Assembly (NCBI GenBank): GCA_000597885.1
Contig: CP004371.1
Span: 744,001-808,000 of the forward strand
Direction: 5' to 3'
DNA length: 64,000 nucleotides
Origin: Flammeovirgaceae bacterium 311
GTDB lineage: Bacteria; Bacteroidota; Bacteroidia; Cytophagales; Cyclobacteriaceae
Below the pieces are notes generated by a model. The model did no database searches. It saw nothing but the letters and a program-made list of their open reading frames with translations, and was not told the origin of the DNA. Position numbers and translations under genes: made by a program. The stretch's first letter is position 1. Each line of letters starts with the position of its first letter. Below, one piece after another: positions 37,694-46,992 of this stretch.

Positions 37694-39754
37694 ATGATTA
37701 GATTTTTTACTGTTTTCATAAGCAGCCTGCTGCTGGCAACTTCTGTATTGGCACAACATGCAGCAGATAGTTTACTTCCTGAAGCCGTTATTACTGCATA
37801 TGGCGTACAAACTCCGGATCGTACTGTTCCGGCAGCGGTCAGCACCCTTAAGGCTCAGGATTTCCAGCGTACCGGTGAGGCTTCTCCGGTACTGGCTTTT
37901 CAGCAACTGCCCGGCGTGCGGCTGGAAGAGCGCTCACCCGGCAGTTACCGGGTCAGCATACGGGGCAGCTCCCTCCGTTCTCCTTTTGGCGTAAGAAATG
38001 TAAAGGTATACCTCAACAACATACCCGTTACCGAAGCCAACGGCGCCACCCAACTTAACCTGCTGGATGTTGCCCTCTACCAACAGGCAGAGGTGATCAG
38101 GGGGCCCGCAGCCAGCTATTACGGAGCAGGAACCGGCGGTGTAATTAACATTGGCAGCATGCCTTCGGGAGATACCAGGGGTGGGAAACCGGAACTGGAA
38201 GTCAGCAGCGGGTCCTTTTCAACTTTTAGGGTCAAAGCCATCTATCAGAAAGGCGATTCCCTGAATAGATTAAGAGCAGGTGCGACACTATTCAAAACCG
38301 ATGGTTATCGCGATCATAGCAGCCTTGAACGGATAAATGCCTTCTGGAGCAATAGTTTCAGGGTGAGTGCCAAGCGTGAATTTCAGGCTACTCTCCTGTT
38401 GGCACGTATAAAATATGATATACCCGGAGGCTTAACAGCAGAGCAAATCGAGGACAACCCACGGCAGGCAAGGGCGGGTAATCAGTTTGTAGGGGGTAGT
38501 GTTGAGCAAAATTCTTCTATCAATCAGCATTATGCCCTGCTGGGTGCAGGACAGCACTACCAGTTTAGTGAAAAACTAGAAAACAGCTCCTGGATCTTTG
38601 GTAGCGGTTCATTTCTGAACCATCCCTTCCTTACCGATTACAAACGCGATCTGGCCACTGGCTTTGGCTCCAGGAGTATCTGGAAGTATAGCGAAGACTG
38701 GGGCAATGTAGCCATGGATTTGCAGTTTGGCAGTGAGATGCAGTTAGGCTTTGAGGTTGCCCGTAATTATGGAAACCGTTCAGGCCGGGTAGATACCCTC
38801 AATTTCGAAGATGAAATCACTTCAAGAACAGCACTTTATTTTCTTCAGGCAGATTTCGAGCTGCTCAGGCGATTGTCGTTAACGACTGGCTTAAGCTTTA
38901 ACAGTTATTCTTATGACATTCACAGGTTGGTAGATGCCAATCTTAACAGACCCTACGAATTAAATAAAAAATTCGATCCTGTTTGGGCACCGCGTGTTGC
39001 ATTGGCTTATGAACTGAGCGAAGGTTTACAGCTGTACGGGCAAATCAGCAAGGGGTTCAGCCCGCCATCACTTGAGGAAATAAGGACCAACGAAGGCAGC
39101 CTTAATGAAGACCTGGAAGCCGAAACAGGAATAAATTATGAAATAGGCCTGAAAGGAAAGAGCAACAATGGTACTCTTAGCTGGAATGCAACTGCCTATT
39201 ATTTTTCACTCCGGCAAACAATTACCAGTTATATCGGAGAAGGCAGTCCTGTTACACGCTTCAGAAATTCCGGATCTGCCCGGCAAAGAGGTCTGGAAGC
39301 TGCCCTGCAATGGCGCATGCTGCAGTCGCAAAACTGGTTTGCAAACGCATCAGTTTCAGGAGCCTACCAACACTATCGTTACAGAGAATATCAGCAGGAA
39401 GATGAGGATTTCTCCGGCAATGCAGTACCTGGTATGGCACCCTTAACCACTGCTTTGGCAGTTGACATCTGGTATCGCCAGCGCCTGGGGTTATTCCTCA
39501 CCCACACCTATACAGATCAAATAGCACTCAACGATGCTAATAGTGTTTACACAGAAAGCTTTAACCTGGTACAGGCACGGCTTGAATATGTACCTGTTAG
39601 CTGGAGAAACCTGGATCTGAAGTTATTTGTAAGTGGGCAGAACCTGCTGAACGAACGCTATAGCCTTGGGTACGATCTGAATGCCTTCGGCAACCGCTAT
39701 TTTCAGCCAGCCGCAGAAAGGAGCTTTTTTATAGGCATCGTTCTGCAGCCATAA
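37694..39754 (+). CDS. TonB-dependent outer-membrane receptor
   Basis: The 686-residue protein has a signal peptide (FFTVFISSLLLATSVLAQ), then directly the plug domain (PEAVITAYG as possible TonB box, VRLEERSPGSYRVSIRGSS, EVIRGPAASYYGAGTGGVIN), and a 22-strand barrel ending with an aromatic residue motif (RSFFIGIVLQP). It lacks the carboxypeptidase-like N-terminal domain of SusC proteins, so it resembles siderophore/metal/vitamin receptors such as FecA or CirA more than glycan importers. No SusD partner, siderophore or metal gene is adjacent, so the ligand is unknown. Confidence 0.93.
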   Translation: MIRFFTVFISSLLLATSVLAQHAADSLLPEAVITAYGVQTPDRTVPAAVSTLKAQDFQRTGEASPVLAFQQLPGVRLEERSPGSYRVSIRGSSLRSPFGVRNVKVYLNNIPVTEANGATQLNLLDVALYQQAEVIRGPAASYYGAGTGGVINIGSMPSGDTRGGKPELEVSSGSFSTFRVKAIYQKGDSLNRLRAGATLFKTDGYRDHSSLERINAFWSNSFRVSAKREFQATLLLARIKYDIPGGLTAEQIEDNPRQARAGNQFVGGSVEQNSSINQHYALLGAGQHYQFSEKLENSSWIFGSGSFLNHPFLTDYKRDLATGFGSRSIWKYSEDWGNVAMDLQFGSEMQLGFEVARNYGNRSGRVDTLNFEDEITSRTALYFLQADFELLRRLSLTTGLSFNSYSYDIHRLVDANLNRPYELNKKFDPVWAPRVALAYELSEGLQLYGQISKGFSPPSLEEIRTNEGSLNEDLEAETGINYEIGLKGKSNNGTLSWNATAYYFSLRQTITSYIGEGSPVTRFRNSGSARQRGLEAALQWRMLQSQNWFANASVSGAYQHYRYREYQQEDEDFSGNAVPGMAPLTTALAVDIWYRQRLGLFLTHTYTDQIALNDANSVYTESFNLVQARLEYVPVSWRNLDLKLFVSGQNLLNERYSLGYDLNAFGNRYFQPAAERSFFIGIVLQP

Positions 39755-39806
39755 AAACTCGGTTCGCTAATTCAGCTAAACTCTATCACAGCATTAAAAC
39801 AGAAAA

Positions 39807-39840
39807 GCAGCAGGAAATAATAAACCTGCTGCATTTTTTG
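39807..39840. terminator. Terminator after the TonB receptor
   Basis: GCAGCAGG, ten bases, CCTGCTGC then ATTTTTTG, 52 bases after the receptor stop; convergent gamma-glutamyltransferase ends just beyond. Confidence 0.85.
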
Positions 39841-39884
39841 TGCATGCCTGCTGAATCAGAAAAGCAAAATCAGTATCATAGAAT

Positions 39885-41594
39885 TTAGAAGCCACCAGCC
39901 ATATCATCTCCCCTGGGATCGCCGGCACCAACCAGCTGGCCTTTGTCCCTGACCATAATGGCATCTACCCTACCGAATGGACTACGCACCTGCAGCGTAT
40001 GCCCCATGGCCTGAAGGCTGTCCTGAACCGGTTGAGGGATCGCACCTTCTTCCAGGAAAATCTGATCTGGCAACCACTGATGATGAAAACGACCAGCCCA
40101 TACTGCATCTTTGATATCCATATCAAATAAGGTTATATTTATAATTGTCTGATATACAGAGGTTATGATGGTGGCACCACCAGGTGTACCTAGCACCAGA
40201 TGCAGTTGACCCTTTTTTTCCACGATGGTAGGTGTCATGGAACTAAGCATGCGCTTTCCGGGTGCAATTGCGTTGGCTTCTCCACCAACCAAACCATAAT
40301 AATTAGGCGTACCGGGCTTAATACTGAAATCATCCATTTCATTATTAAGCAGAAAACCTGCCCCTGCCACAAAAGTCCTGGAACCATAAGAATTATTGAT
40401 GGTAGTAGTCAGTGATACAGCATTTCCATCTGTATCTACAATAGAAAAGTGGGTGGTTTGCTCATGTTCTTTTACCGGAGTCTCCTGTGCAGGCGATAAA
40501 GATTGGCTAATTGTTGCCTGCTCCAGAGATATATTTTCAGCTTTACGACCTAAATAGGCTGTATCAAGCAACTGTTGCAGCGGCACATTCCGAAAATCCG
40601 GGTCGGCCAGGTATAGGGAACGATCCAGGTATACGCGTCGCTCCATCTCTGCCATGGCATGAATGGTTTTTGTGGTGTGGTACCCCCATTGCTGCAGCGG
40701 AAACTGTTTGCTCATGTGCAGCAGCTGCAGAAGAGCAACACCACCGCTGGAGGGTGGCCCCATACTGATCACCTTGTATGGACCAAAATCACCCACCACA
40801 GGTTCCCGCCAAACCGACTCATACTGCTGCAGGTCTTCTTCGGTGATCAGGCCTCCATACCGGCGCATTTCGTCTGCTATAATGCTGGCTGTTTGCCCCG
40901 CATAAAAACCTTCCCTTCCCTCCTGCTGAATGCGCTCTAAAGTAGCCCCTAGTTGAGGCTGCACCAGCGGATCTCCTGCTTTCCAGCTTTCTTCTCTGAT
41001 CAACGCTATTTGTTCAGGCTGGCTGTTATTTTGTAAAAAAGTATTGCGCAGGCGGTTAAAATCATCGGCCTGGGCTGCTGTAATAGCAAAGCCTGCTTGT
41101 GCCAGCTGCACGGCAGGCGCTATCAGATCCGCCCAACTCATTTTGCCAAAACGTTCATGAGCTTTTACCATGCCATCTACCGACCCGGGCACGCCCGCCG
41201 CTTTATATCCTTCCAGACTAAGCTTTGGAATTACCGCCTCATCTTCATCCAGGTACATATTTTTAGTAGCAGCCAGAGGTGCTTTCTCCCTAAAGTCAAG
41301 TGTAAAGACGGCACCATCAGCTGCACGGTACACCATAAATCCGCCGCCGCCAATATTACCTGCATTTGGGTACACTACTGCAAGTGCAAATTGTACGGCA
41401 ACCATGGCATCTACTGCATTACCTCCTTTTCTGAGTACATCCAGGCCTACTTTGGTAGCCTCTGGGTGAGCCGTTACCACCATGGCGGTTGGGCTTGTAC
41501 AGCTTTTATCCAGGCAAACTCCTGCTGCCTGTTCTGAGCTTTTGGGAGATGTGCAGGAAACAAAAATGATGAGTGAAAGAATGATTTTTCGCAT
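39885..41594 (-). CDS. ggt: Gamma-glutamyltransferase, probable lipoprotein
   Basis: This 569-residue Ntn-hydrolase precursor is exported through a lipoprotein-like signal (IILSLIIFVSC). It has the autoprocessing site with nucleophile Thr near residue 380 in EHEQTTHFSIVDTDGN; the enzyme cleaves itself there into large and small subunits. Further family landmarks are AVDAMVAVQFAL, GGGGFMVY and MLSSMTPTIVEK in the small subunit. It hydrolyses or transfers the gamma-glutamyl group of glutathione and related peptides in the periplasm. The gene is alone, converging on the TonB receptor. Confidence 0.95.
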   Translation of the reverse strand: MRKIILSLIIFVSCTSPKSSEQAAGVCLDKSCTSPTAMVVTAHPEATKVGLDVLRKGGNAVDAMVAVQFALAVVYPNAGNIGGGGFMVYRAADGAVFTLDFREKAPLAATKNMYLDEDEAVIPKLSLEGYKAAGVPGSVDGMVKAHERFGKMSWADLIAPAVQLAQAGFAITAAQADDFNRLRNTFLQNNSQPEQIALIREESWKAGDPLVQPQLGATLERIQQEGREGFYAGQTASIIADEMRRYGGLITEEDLQQYESVWREPVVGDFGPYKVISMGPPSSGGVALLQLLHMSKQFPLQQWGYHTTKTIHAMAEMERRVYLDRSLYLADPDFRNVPLQQLLDTAYLGRKAENISLEQATISQSLSPAQETPVKEHEQTTHFSIVDTDGNAVSLTTTINNSYGSRTFVAGAGFLLNNEMDDFSIKPGTPNYYGLVGGEANAIAPGKRMLSSMTPTIVEKKGQLHLVLGTPGGATIITSVYQTIINITLFDMDIKDAVWAGRFHHQWLPDQIFLEEGAIPQPVQDSLQAMGHTLQVRSPFGRVDAIMVRDKGQLVGAGDPRGDDMAGGF

Positions 41595-41640
41595 AGGAGA
41601 ATTTACGTACCAGCACCTAAAATGGCTGATTAAATAGAAA

Positions 41641-41665
41641 AAACCAGGCTTTAGTTGCCTGGTTT
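41641..41665 (-). terminator. Terminator of the BNR/sortilin-like gene
   Basis: A perfect 9-bp stem (AAACCAGGC / GCCTGGTTT) with TTTTTT reading the minus strand, 27 bases beyond the stop of the 41692-44856 gene. Confidence 0.8.
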
Positions 41666-41691
41666 CTTTTAGAGTTGTTCTTAAAAAATCA

Positions 41692-44600
41692 TTAGCGCAG
41701 GTTAAAAAGCCTCATCAGCACTCCCTGGTGCAGCTGACTGCCAGAGCCGGAAGAGCCGTTTTCACTGCTCTCCAGGAACTCCTGTTTAGTCTGCAGCTTT
41801 ACTTCTTCAAGCTTTGCCTGGGCAAGCAGCTTGTTAACAGCAGTGAGCTTTGTGCTGTTTATGACCTGAAACTGCTTATCTACTTCTGCCAGCTCCCGTG
41901 TCAGTATTTCTACCCTGGCCAGCTGCGATTCTGATGGCCTACCAGGATAGTTACTGATTTGAAGGAACAGTTCAGAAATACGCTCCCGAATTTGCTCTCC
42001 TTCATCAACATAAAAATCTCCACCCAAGGCCACCAGGCTGTTACGCAACTTTTCTGTCTCCTGGAGGTAAGGCTTCATTTTTTTAGATAACTGCTTGTTT
42101 TGCTGTACACGCTGAGCCAGCTGTGCATTGAATTTTCCAAGACCATCATAGATATACGCCAGCTGTTGTGTCATATCGTAAAGCTGCATAATAGTTTTGT
42201 GCTGCAGGTTGCGGCCTTCTGCCGTATAAGGTGCTTTTTGGTCGTACTGCAGGCTAAAGCTGCTTTCGAAGCTCTCTTTTCCCTTGATCACCTTTATCTT
42301 ATAAGTACCTGCAGGCATGTTAGGACCATACAAAGATCCTACCAGCGACATTCTGTTATTGGTAGGTGCCGCTTTAGGCATGGGTAAGCGGGTGGGCATT
42401 TCAACCACATTGATGCCCGCCTTTTTACCTGCCGGCAGCTCCTTGATCAGCCTGCCTTCCTGGTCGTACACCTCGATATTCATTTTACCAAAAGTATGTC
42501 GCTTAGGCATGTAGTATGCAATCCGGGCCGATTCACTTGGGTTTTCCCCTACATAATTACCCGCCCCGGGGTACCAGCTGCTACCCGCTCCGGCATCTTT
42601 CAAAATAGCAGGCTCTACTGCAAAAAAGTGCATGTTGCTGCTGATAACTTCCTTGGTAAGCTGCCGTAGCGGCGAAAGATCATCAATAATGATAATACCC
42701 CTGCCATGAGTTGCCAGCACCAGGTCATTATCACGCGGATGTATCACCATGTCATGCACACCAACCTTAGGCATATTATTTGTAAACCGGCCCCAGTTTT
42801 TACCACCATCCATGGAAATAAACAAACCAAATTCAGTACCCAGAAAGAGCAGATCAGGATTAATCAGGTCCTGGCGCACACATAAGGCATAACCTTCTAT
42901 AGCAGGGCTTTCCAGTGGCATCCAGCTTTTACCAGCATCAGTGGTTTTATAGAGATAAGGTTTCATATCTCCGGTTCTGTGGCCATCAAAGGTAACAAAG
43001 GCAACATTTTTATCATGCCTGCTGGGCTCTACAAAGCTCACCCAGGTGCCCTTTGGCAAACCGGTAACATTAGGGGCTACATTTGTCCAGTTCTGGCCCC
43101 CATTGGTCGAAAGCTGCAGGTTGCCGTCATCTGTACCCACCCAGATCATTTTTTCATCGGCAGGCGATTCGGCAATGGCGTAGATGGTGGTGTGGTTTTC
43201 GGCAGAGGAGTTATCTACATTAAGTCCGCCAGACTGACTTTGCCTCTGCTTCTGCTTATCGTTCGTTGTAAGGTCAGGAGAAATATGCTTCCAGCTGTCG
43301 CCCCTGTCTTCACTCATAAAAAGGTACTGCGAACCAAAGTAAATCCTTTCGGGGTTGGTGGCGCTAAGATGTATTGGTGCATTCCAGTTGTAGCGGAATT
43401 TTTCCTCCCCTTGCTTTGGATAGGGCTTGATGTCTTTGGCAACACCCGTTTTTTTATTATAGCGTACCAGCATGCCTCCCTGGTATTCTGTAAAAATAAT
43501 ATCTGGATCTGTCGGGTGGCGGAAAGAGTAAAAACCATCGCCACCATAGGCCATTTGCCAGTCAGCATTTTTAATACCACCCGCCTTTTGATTGGGTGCA
43601 AACCAGGAGCCGTTATCCTGCAACCCACCATATACATTATAGGGTTCATCCATGTCTACACTAACATGGTAGAACTGCGACACCGGCAGGTTCATGTACA
43701 TTTTAAAGAGACGGCCGCCATCTTTCGATTCATAAACACCACCATCGGTACCGATAATGATGTTCTTGGGATTTTGCGGATTTACCCACATGGCATGTAT
43801 GTCGGAATGAACGCCGCTGTCTACCTGCCTGAAGCGCTTACCGCCATCTTCACTTATGATCATGTTAAGCCCTCCCTTCATCACAGTGCTGTCGTTGGCC
43901 GGGCTTACGATGAGTTCGGAGAAGTAGAACGGACGCACTGTAGTATTGAACTCGTCATTGATCTTCATCCAGTTTGCGCCCGCGTTGGTGCTTTTGTAAA
44001 GTCCTTTGCCTTCTTTGCTTTTTGCCTCTACGGTTATGTAAATGGTGTTTCCATTTGTTGGTGCAACAGCAATGGCAAAGCGGCCCATGGGCTCGTTGGG
44101 TATGCCATTCTGGATTTTATTCCAGGTTTTACCGCCATCCGTACTTTTAAACAAGCCGCTTTTACCGATCAGTCCTGAATTGAAGAAATCAGGTGAACGG
44201 CGGTGGCCCCACATAGCTGCATAGAGAATATCAGGATTTTCAGGATCTACATCCAGATCTGCACAGCCGGTATTTTCATCAATATAAAAGATCTTCGTCC
44301 AGCTCCGGCCTCCATCGGTTGTTTTATACACGCCCCTGTCGGCATTGCTGTTCCAGAGGTGCCCCTGCACCCCCACATATACCGTATTGGGATCATTTTT
44401 GCTGATAATAATATCACTGATATGCTCGCTGTTTTCCAGCCCCATATGCTCCCAGCTGGTACCACCGTTGGTGGTTTTATAGATACCTGTTCCTACAGAA
44501 ACGCTGTTTCGCACCCAGGATTCTCCTGTTCCTACCCAAACGGTATCCGGATGTTGCTGGTCGATGGTAATTTTACCAATCGACTGAGTATGCTCATCAA

Positions 44601-44856
44601 ACACAGGTCTGAAAGAAGCGCCACCGGAGATGGTTTTCCAGACGCCGCCACCTGCAGCACCTACATACATAATCTCCGGTCTGCTGTTCACCGCATCCAG
44701 GGTACTGATGCGTCCGCTCATTACTGCAGGCCCAATATGGCGGGCTCTTAAATCACCAAAAAGAATTTCGGGGCCGGGGGTTTGCTGGGCCAATGCGCCT
44801 GAGGTGGCAATGAGAGTAACCGCAATTGCACAGGCAATGAGTAGATATTTTCTCAT
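41692..44856 (-). CDS. Giant secreted BNR/sortilin-type beta-propeller protein
   Basis: From the ATG at 44854-44856 the protein has a signal peptide (YLLIACAIAVTLIATSGALAQ) and about 1054 residues. The first ~700 residues are propeller blades marked by repeated Asp-box motifs (GVYKTTDGGRSWTKI, GLFKSTDGGKTWNKI, FISMDGGKNWGRF), as in VPS10/sortilin, sialidase and plant-virulence glycosidase folds. A C-terminal helical region follows. Many Bacteroidota encode such proteins; they are thought to bind or process carbohydrate or protein ligands, but no catalytic residues can be assigned here. The frame extends 20 codons upstream of the ATG, but that region overlaps another gene's terminator, which supports the shorter start. 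Confidence 0.88.
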   Translation of the reverse strand: MRKYLLIACAIAVTLIATSGALAQQTPGPEILFGDLRARHIGPAVMSGRISTLDAVNSRPEIMYVGAAGGGVWKTISGGASFRPVFDEHTQSIGKITIDQQHPDTVWVGTGESWVRNSVSVGTGIYKTTNGGTSWEHMGLENSEHISDIIISKNDPNTVYVGVQGHLWNSNADRGVYKTTDGGRSWTKIFYIDENTGCADLDVDPENPDILYAAMWGHRRSPDFFNSGLIGKSGLFKSTDGGKTWNKIQNGIPNEPMGRFAIAVAPTNGNTIYITVEAKSKEGKGLYKSTNAGANWMKINDEFNTTVRPFYFSELIVSPANDSTVMKGGLNMIISEDGGKRFRQVDSGVHSDIHAMWVNPQNPKNIIIGTDGGVYESKDGGRLFKMYMNLPVSQFYHVSVDMDEPYNVYGGLQDNGSWFAPNQKAGGIKNADWQMAYGGDGFYSFRHPTDPDIIFTEYQGGMLVRYNKKTGVAKDIKPYPKQGEEKFRYNWNAPIHLSATNPERIYFGSQYLFMSEDRGDSWKHISPDLTTNDKQKQRQSQSGGLNVDNSSAENHTTIYAIAESPADEKMIWVGTDDGNLQLSTNGGQNWTNVAPNVTGLPKGTWVSFVEPSRHDKNVAFVTFDGHRTGDMKPYLYKTTDAGKSWMPLESPAIEGYALCVRQDLINPDLLFLGTEFGLFISMDGGKNWGRFTNNMPKVGVHDMVIHPRDNDLVLATHGRGIIIIDDLSPLRQLTKEVISSNMHFFAVEPAILKDAGAGSSWYPGAGNYVGENPSESARIAYYMPKRHTFGKMNIEVYDQEGRLIKELPAGKKAGINVVEMPTRLPMPKAAPTNNRMSLVGSLYGPNMPAGTYKIKVIKGKESFESSFSLQYDQKAPYTAEGRNLQHKTIMQLYDMTQQLAYIYDGLGKFNAQLAQRVQQNKQLSKKMKPYLQETEKLRNSLVALGGDFYVDEGEQIRERISELFLQISNYPGRPSESQLARVEILTRELAEVDKQFQVINSTKLTAVNKLLAQAKLEEVKLQTKQEFLESSENGSSGSGSQLHQGVLMRLFNLR

Positions 44857-44882
44857 ATAAAGTAAGGGTAACAGGTGAGAAA

Positions 44883-44908
44883 AAAAGCTGCCCGTTTGAG
44901 CAGCTTTT
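44883..44908 (-). terminator. Terminator of the LolA-like gene
   Basis: AAAAGCTGC, eight bases, GCAGCTTTT continues into T residues on the minus strand and lies nine bases after the stop of the 44917 gene. Confidence 0.8.
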
Positions 44909-44916
44909 CTTTGCAT

Positions 44917-45648
44917 TTATTGTTTTTTAGGAAAAGCAAACATGCTTTCATCCATCTTCTCATTGAAGGTAATGGCCTCCAGAATGATCTTCTGGCCTGC
45001 CTGGCCATTCATGCGCACTTCCATAAAATGAGGAATTACAAATCCTTCCACCTCCTGGTAATCGCTAAGCATGGTATCAATATTCTGGCCCTTTGCCTGA
45101 CCTTCTTTAACAGTTGAGCGGATCATAATGGGCACATAATTCTCTGTTTCGAAGAAATAGTACCTTATATCGCCTCCTTTTTTGGTGAGTTTCACCTTGT
45201 AGGTTTCAGCACCATCTATGGTTTCCTTGCCTTCTAGCTCGGCCTGGTGGCCCTTTTTCTTGTAATCAATGAAAACATCCTCAAAGGTTTCTTCTTTCAT
45301 TTCAGAAGCCATCTCATCCGGCATAGGTTGTGCCTCAGGGCCGCTCATAAAAGGATTAATCCACCAGGCATCAGTTCCATCATAGGCCTGAATGATTTCC
45401 TTCCCCTGTATACTGGCTTCGATGCGTTGCTTTTTCTCAGGCATCCTGTAAATTACAAGCGGAAATTCCATGTTCTGCATGCTCATTTTACCTGTCATTT
45501 TCATGCTTTTTACCTGCTTCCAGTTTTCTGCACCGCCAGTATTTTTCAGGTAATTGTTAATGATATCATCTACTTTTACATCCTGGGCGCTTACCTGGAA
45601 ACAAGCCAGGAACATAAAAAAGCCCATTAATAAAGTTGTTCTCTTCAT
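44917..45648 (-). CDS. LolA/LolB-like periplasmic protein (outer-membrane lipoprotein-sorting fold)
   Basis: The protein has a signal peptide (LLMGFFMFLACFQVSAQ) and a single domain of about 220 residues with alternating strands (SMKMTGKMSMQNMEFPLVIY, AYDGTDAWWINPF, YYFFETENYVPIMI). This is the half-barrel fold of LolA/LppX and DUF4292-like proteins, which carry hydrophobic ligands across the periplasm. It lacks the LolA sequence hallmarks, so it is probably a paralogous carrier rather than LolA itself. It lies directly upstream of the BNR/sortilin-like gene, but a strong terminator separates them. Confidence 0.8.
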   Translation of the reverse strand: MKRTTLLMGFFMFLACFQVSAQDVKVDDIINNYLKNTGGAENWKQVKSMKMTGKMSMQNMEFPLVIYRMPEKKQRIEASIQGKEIIQAYDGTDAWWINPFMSGPEAQPMPDEMASEMKEETFEDVFIDYKKKGHQAELEGKETIDGAETYKVKLTKKGGDIRYYFFETENYVPIMIRSTVKEGQAKGQNIDTMLSDYQEVEGFVIPHFMEVRMNGQAGQKIILEAITFNEKMDESMFAFPKKQ

Positions 45649-45698
45649 GATAAAATGTATTGGTTAAAATTGTCTGATTTGATTTAGATGAAGGTATG

Positions 45699-45729
45699 TA
45701 TAATATTTGTTAGCTGTTAACAGAATATT
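45699..45729 (+). promoter_or_regulatory. Approximate promoter region for the pseudouridine synthase
   Basis: A TTTG is followed after about 19 bases by TAATATTTG, one base longer than the TAnnTTTG consensus, roughly 60 bases before the ATG. Plausible but weak. Confidence 0.28.
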
Positions 45730-45777
45730 GTAAACGGAAAGATAGCCGGTATGAACGGTTCCGGTAAAGCATAACGC

Positions 45778-46443
45778 ATGGATAATTCTTTAGTATATTT
45801 TTACATCTACAAGCCATACGGAGTATTAAGCCAGTTTACCCCGGAAGGAAACAACCCGGGCCTTGGCAGCATTTTTAGTTTTCCCGAAGATGTTTATCCT
45901 GTTGGCCGCCTGGATGTTGACAGCGAAGGCTTACTCCTCCTTACCAATGATACCAGCCTTAACCACAAACTCCTGAACCCCAAACAGGAGCACTGGCGAA
46001 CTTACTGGGTACAGGTTGAGGGTGAGATCACAGAAGAAGCCCTTCAGCAACTTTGCAGGGGTGTAAGTATCAGAATTCAGAAGAAAGACTACAGAACCCT
46101 TCCTGCAGAAGCCGGACTTATACAGGAACAGGAACCCCTGCCGGAAAGAGATCCCCCAATCCGTTTCCGCAAGAGCATCCCTACCAGCTGGATATACCTG
46201 CGCCTGCAGGAGGGCAAAAACAGACAGGTGCGCCGCATGACGGCAGCAGTTGGCTTTCCCACCCTTCGGCTGGTGCGGGTAGCTATAGAAGATTTAGCAC
46301 TGAAAGACATGGAAGCCGGAGATGTACGCGAAGTACCCGGATCTTTAATCTATAAACTGTTAAAACTTGAGCAGAAAAGCAATTATAGGCCTGATGGGAC
46401 CGGGCGAGGACGCTCCACCCGAAATTCTGATAGACGCTTTTAA
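45778..46443 (+). CDS. rRNA large-subunit pseudouridine synthase of the RluE/RsuA group
   Basis: This 221-residue enzyme converts a ribosomal uridine to pseudouridine. It starts directly with the catalytic domain ([14 protein letters not shown]) and lacks the N-terminal S4 domain, as RluE does. The catalytic Asp is in [30 protein letters not shown] and TLRLVRVAI are further RsuA-family motifs. The last ~24 residues are a charged, Arg-rich tail. The DNA encoding them also encodes the start of the next gene in another frame, so the tail may be free to vary. Confidence 0.92.
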   Translation: MDNSLVYFYIYKPYGVLSQFTPEGNNPGLGSIFSFPEDVYPVGRLDVDSEGLLLLTNDTSLNHKLLNPKQEHWRTYWVQVEGEITEEALQQLCRGVSIRIQKKDYRTLPAEAGLIQEQEPLPERDPPIRFRKSIPTSWIYLRLQEGKNRQVRRMTAAVGFPTLRLVRVAIEDLALKDMEAGDVREVPGSLIYKLLKLEQKSNYRPDGTGRGRSTRNSDRRF

Positions 46444-46879
46444 TCTTGGAATGGCCATTGCACGCAATGGCTGGATTTTACTTACTGGAGGCCGTGACGC
46501 AGGTGTAATGGAAGCTGCCAGCAGGGGAGCAAAATCAGCCGGCGGTTTAACGATAGGCATACTACCGGGAGAATCTGTGGAGGGTGCCGCCTCTGCAATT
46601 GACATTCCTATCATAACAGGCATGGGCAGCGCCCGTAACTGGATCAACATCCTTAGCAGCCGGGTGATAGTTGTCTGTGGCATGGGTGCCGGCACCGCAT
46701 CAGAAGCAGCCCTGGCCCTGAAAGCCTCAAAACCCCTGGTGTTATTCAGGCAGTCGCCCGAAACAGTTTTTTTCTACAACAAGCTGGCTGCCAGTGGCCT
46801 GATGGAGGCTAATACTGTGGCACAGGTAGTGAAATCCATTGAACAATTACTACAGGCCGAAAAAGAAAAAGGCAGGTAA
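46367..46879 (+). CDS. LOG-like nucleotide-binding protein (TIGR00725 family)
   Basis: The 170-residue Rossmann-like protein has the order [39 protein letters not shown] and [14 protein letters not shown], matching the TIGR00725 branch of the LOG/lysine-decarboxylase-like superfamily. LOG proteins release cytokinin nucleobases from nucleotides; activity in this branch is unproven. The conserved first strand starts at or before residue 4, so the TTG at 46367 is the best start. That places its first 77 bases inside the pseudouridine-synthase gene; a TAA lies two codons upstream, so no earlier start exists. The alternative ATG at 46394 would lose the first strand. Confidence 0.83.
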   Translation: MSRKAIIGLMGPGEDAPPEILIDAFNLGMAIARNGWILLTGGRDAGVMEAASRGAKSAGGLTIGILPGESVEGAASAIDIPIITGMGSARNWINILSSRVIVVCGMGAGTASEAALALKASKPLVLFRQSPETVFFYNKLAASGLMEANTVAQVVKSIEQLLQAEKEKGR

Positions 46880-46893
46880 TTGTACCTGCCTTT
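46870..46893 (+). terminator. Terminator overlapping the LOG-like stop codon
   Basis: AGGCAGGTA, four bases, TACCTGCCT then TT; the stop codon TAA 46877-46879 lies within the stem and loop. Confidence 0.75.
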
Positions 46894-46992
46894 ATTACAA
46901 AACATCAGTAACATTCATAACCAGGATAACTCCATATTAAGCAATAAGCATGGCTTGGGACTGGTAGCATGTAAGGCCTCCAAAGGCTTATG

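Noticed and set aside
42979-44178. A 399-codon open frame on the plus strand
   Set aside because: It is antisense to the BNR/sortilin-like gene, has no family resemblance, and arises from the codon bias of that real gene.
44857-44916. Upstream extension of the BNR/sortilin-like reading frame
   Set aside because: It runs through the neighbouring gene's terminator and would put 20 residues ahead of a clear signal peptide.
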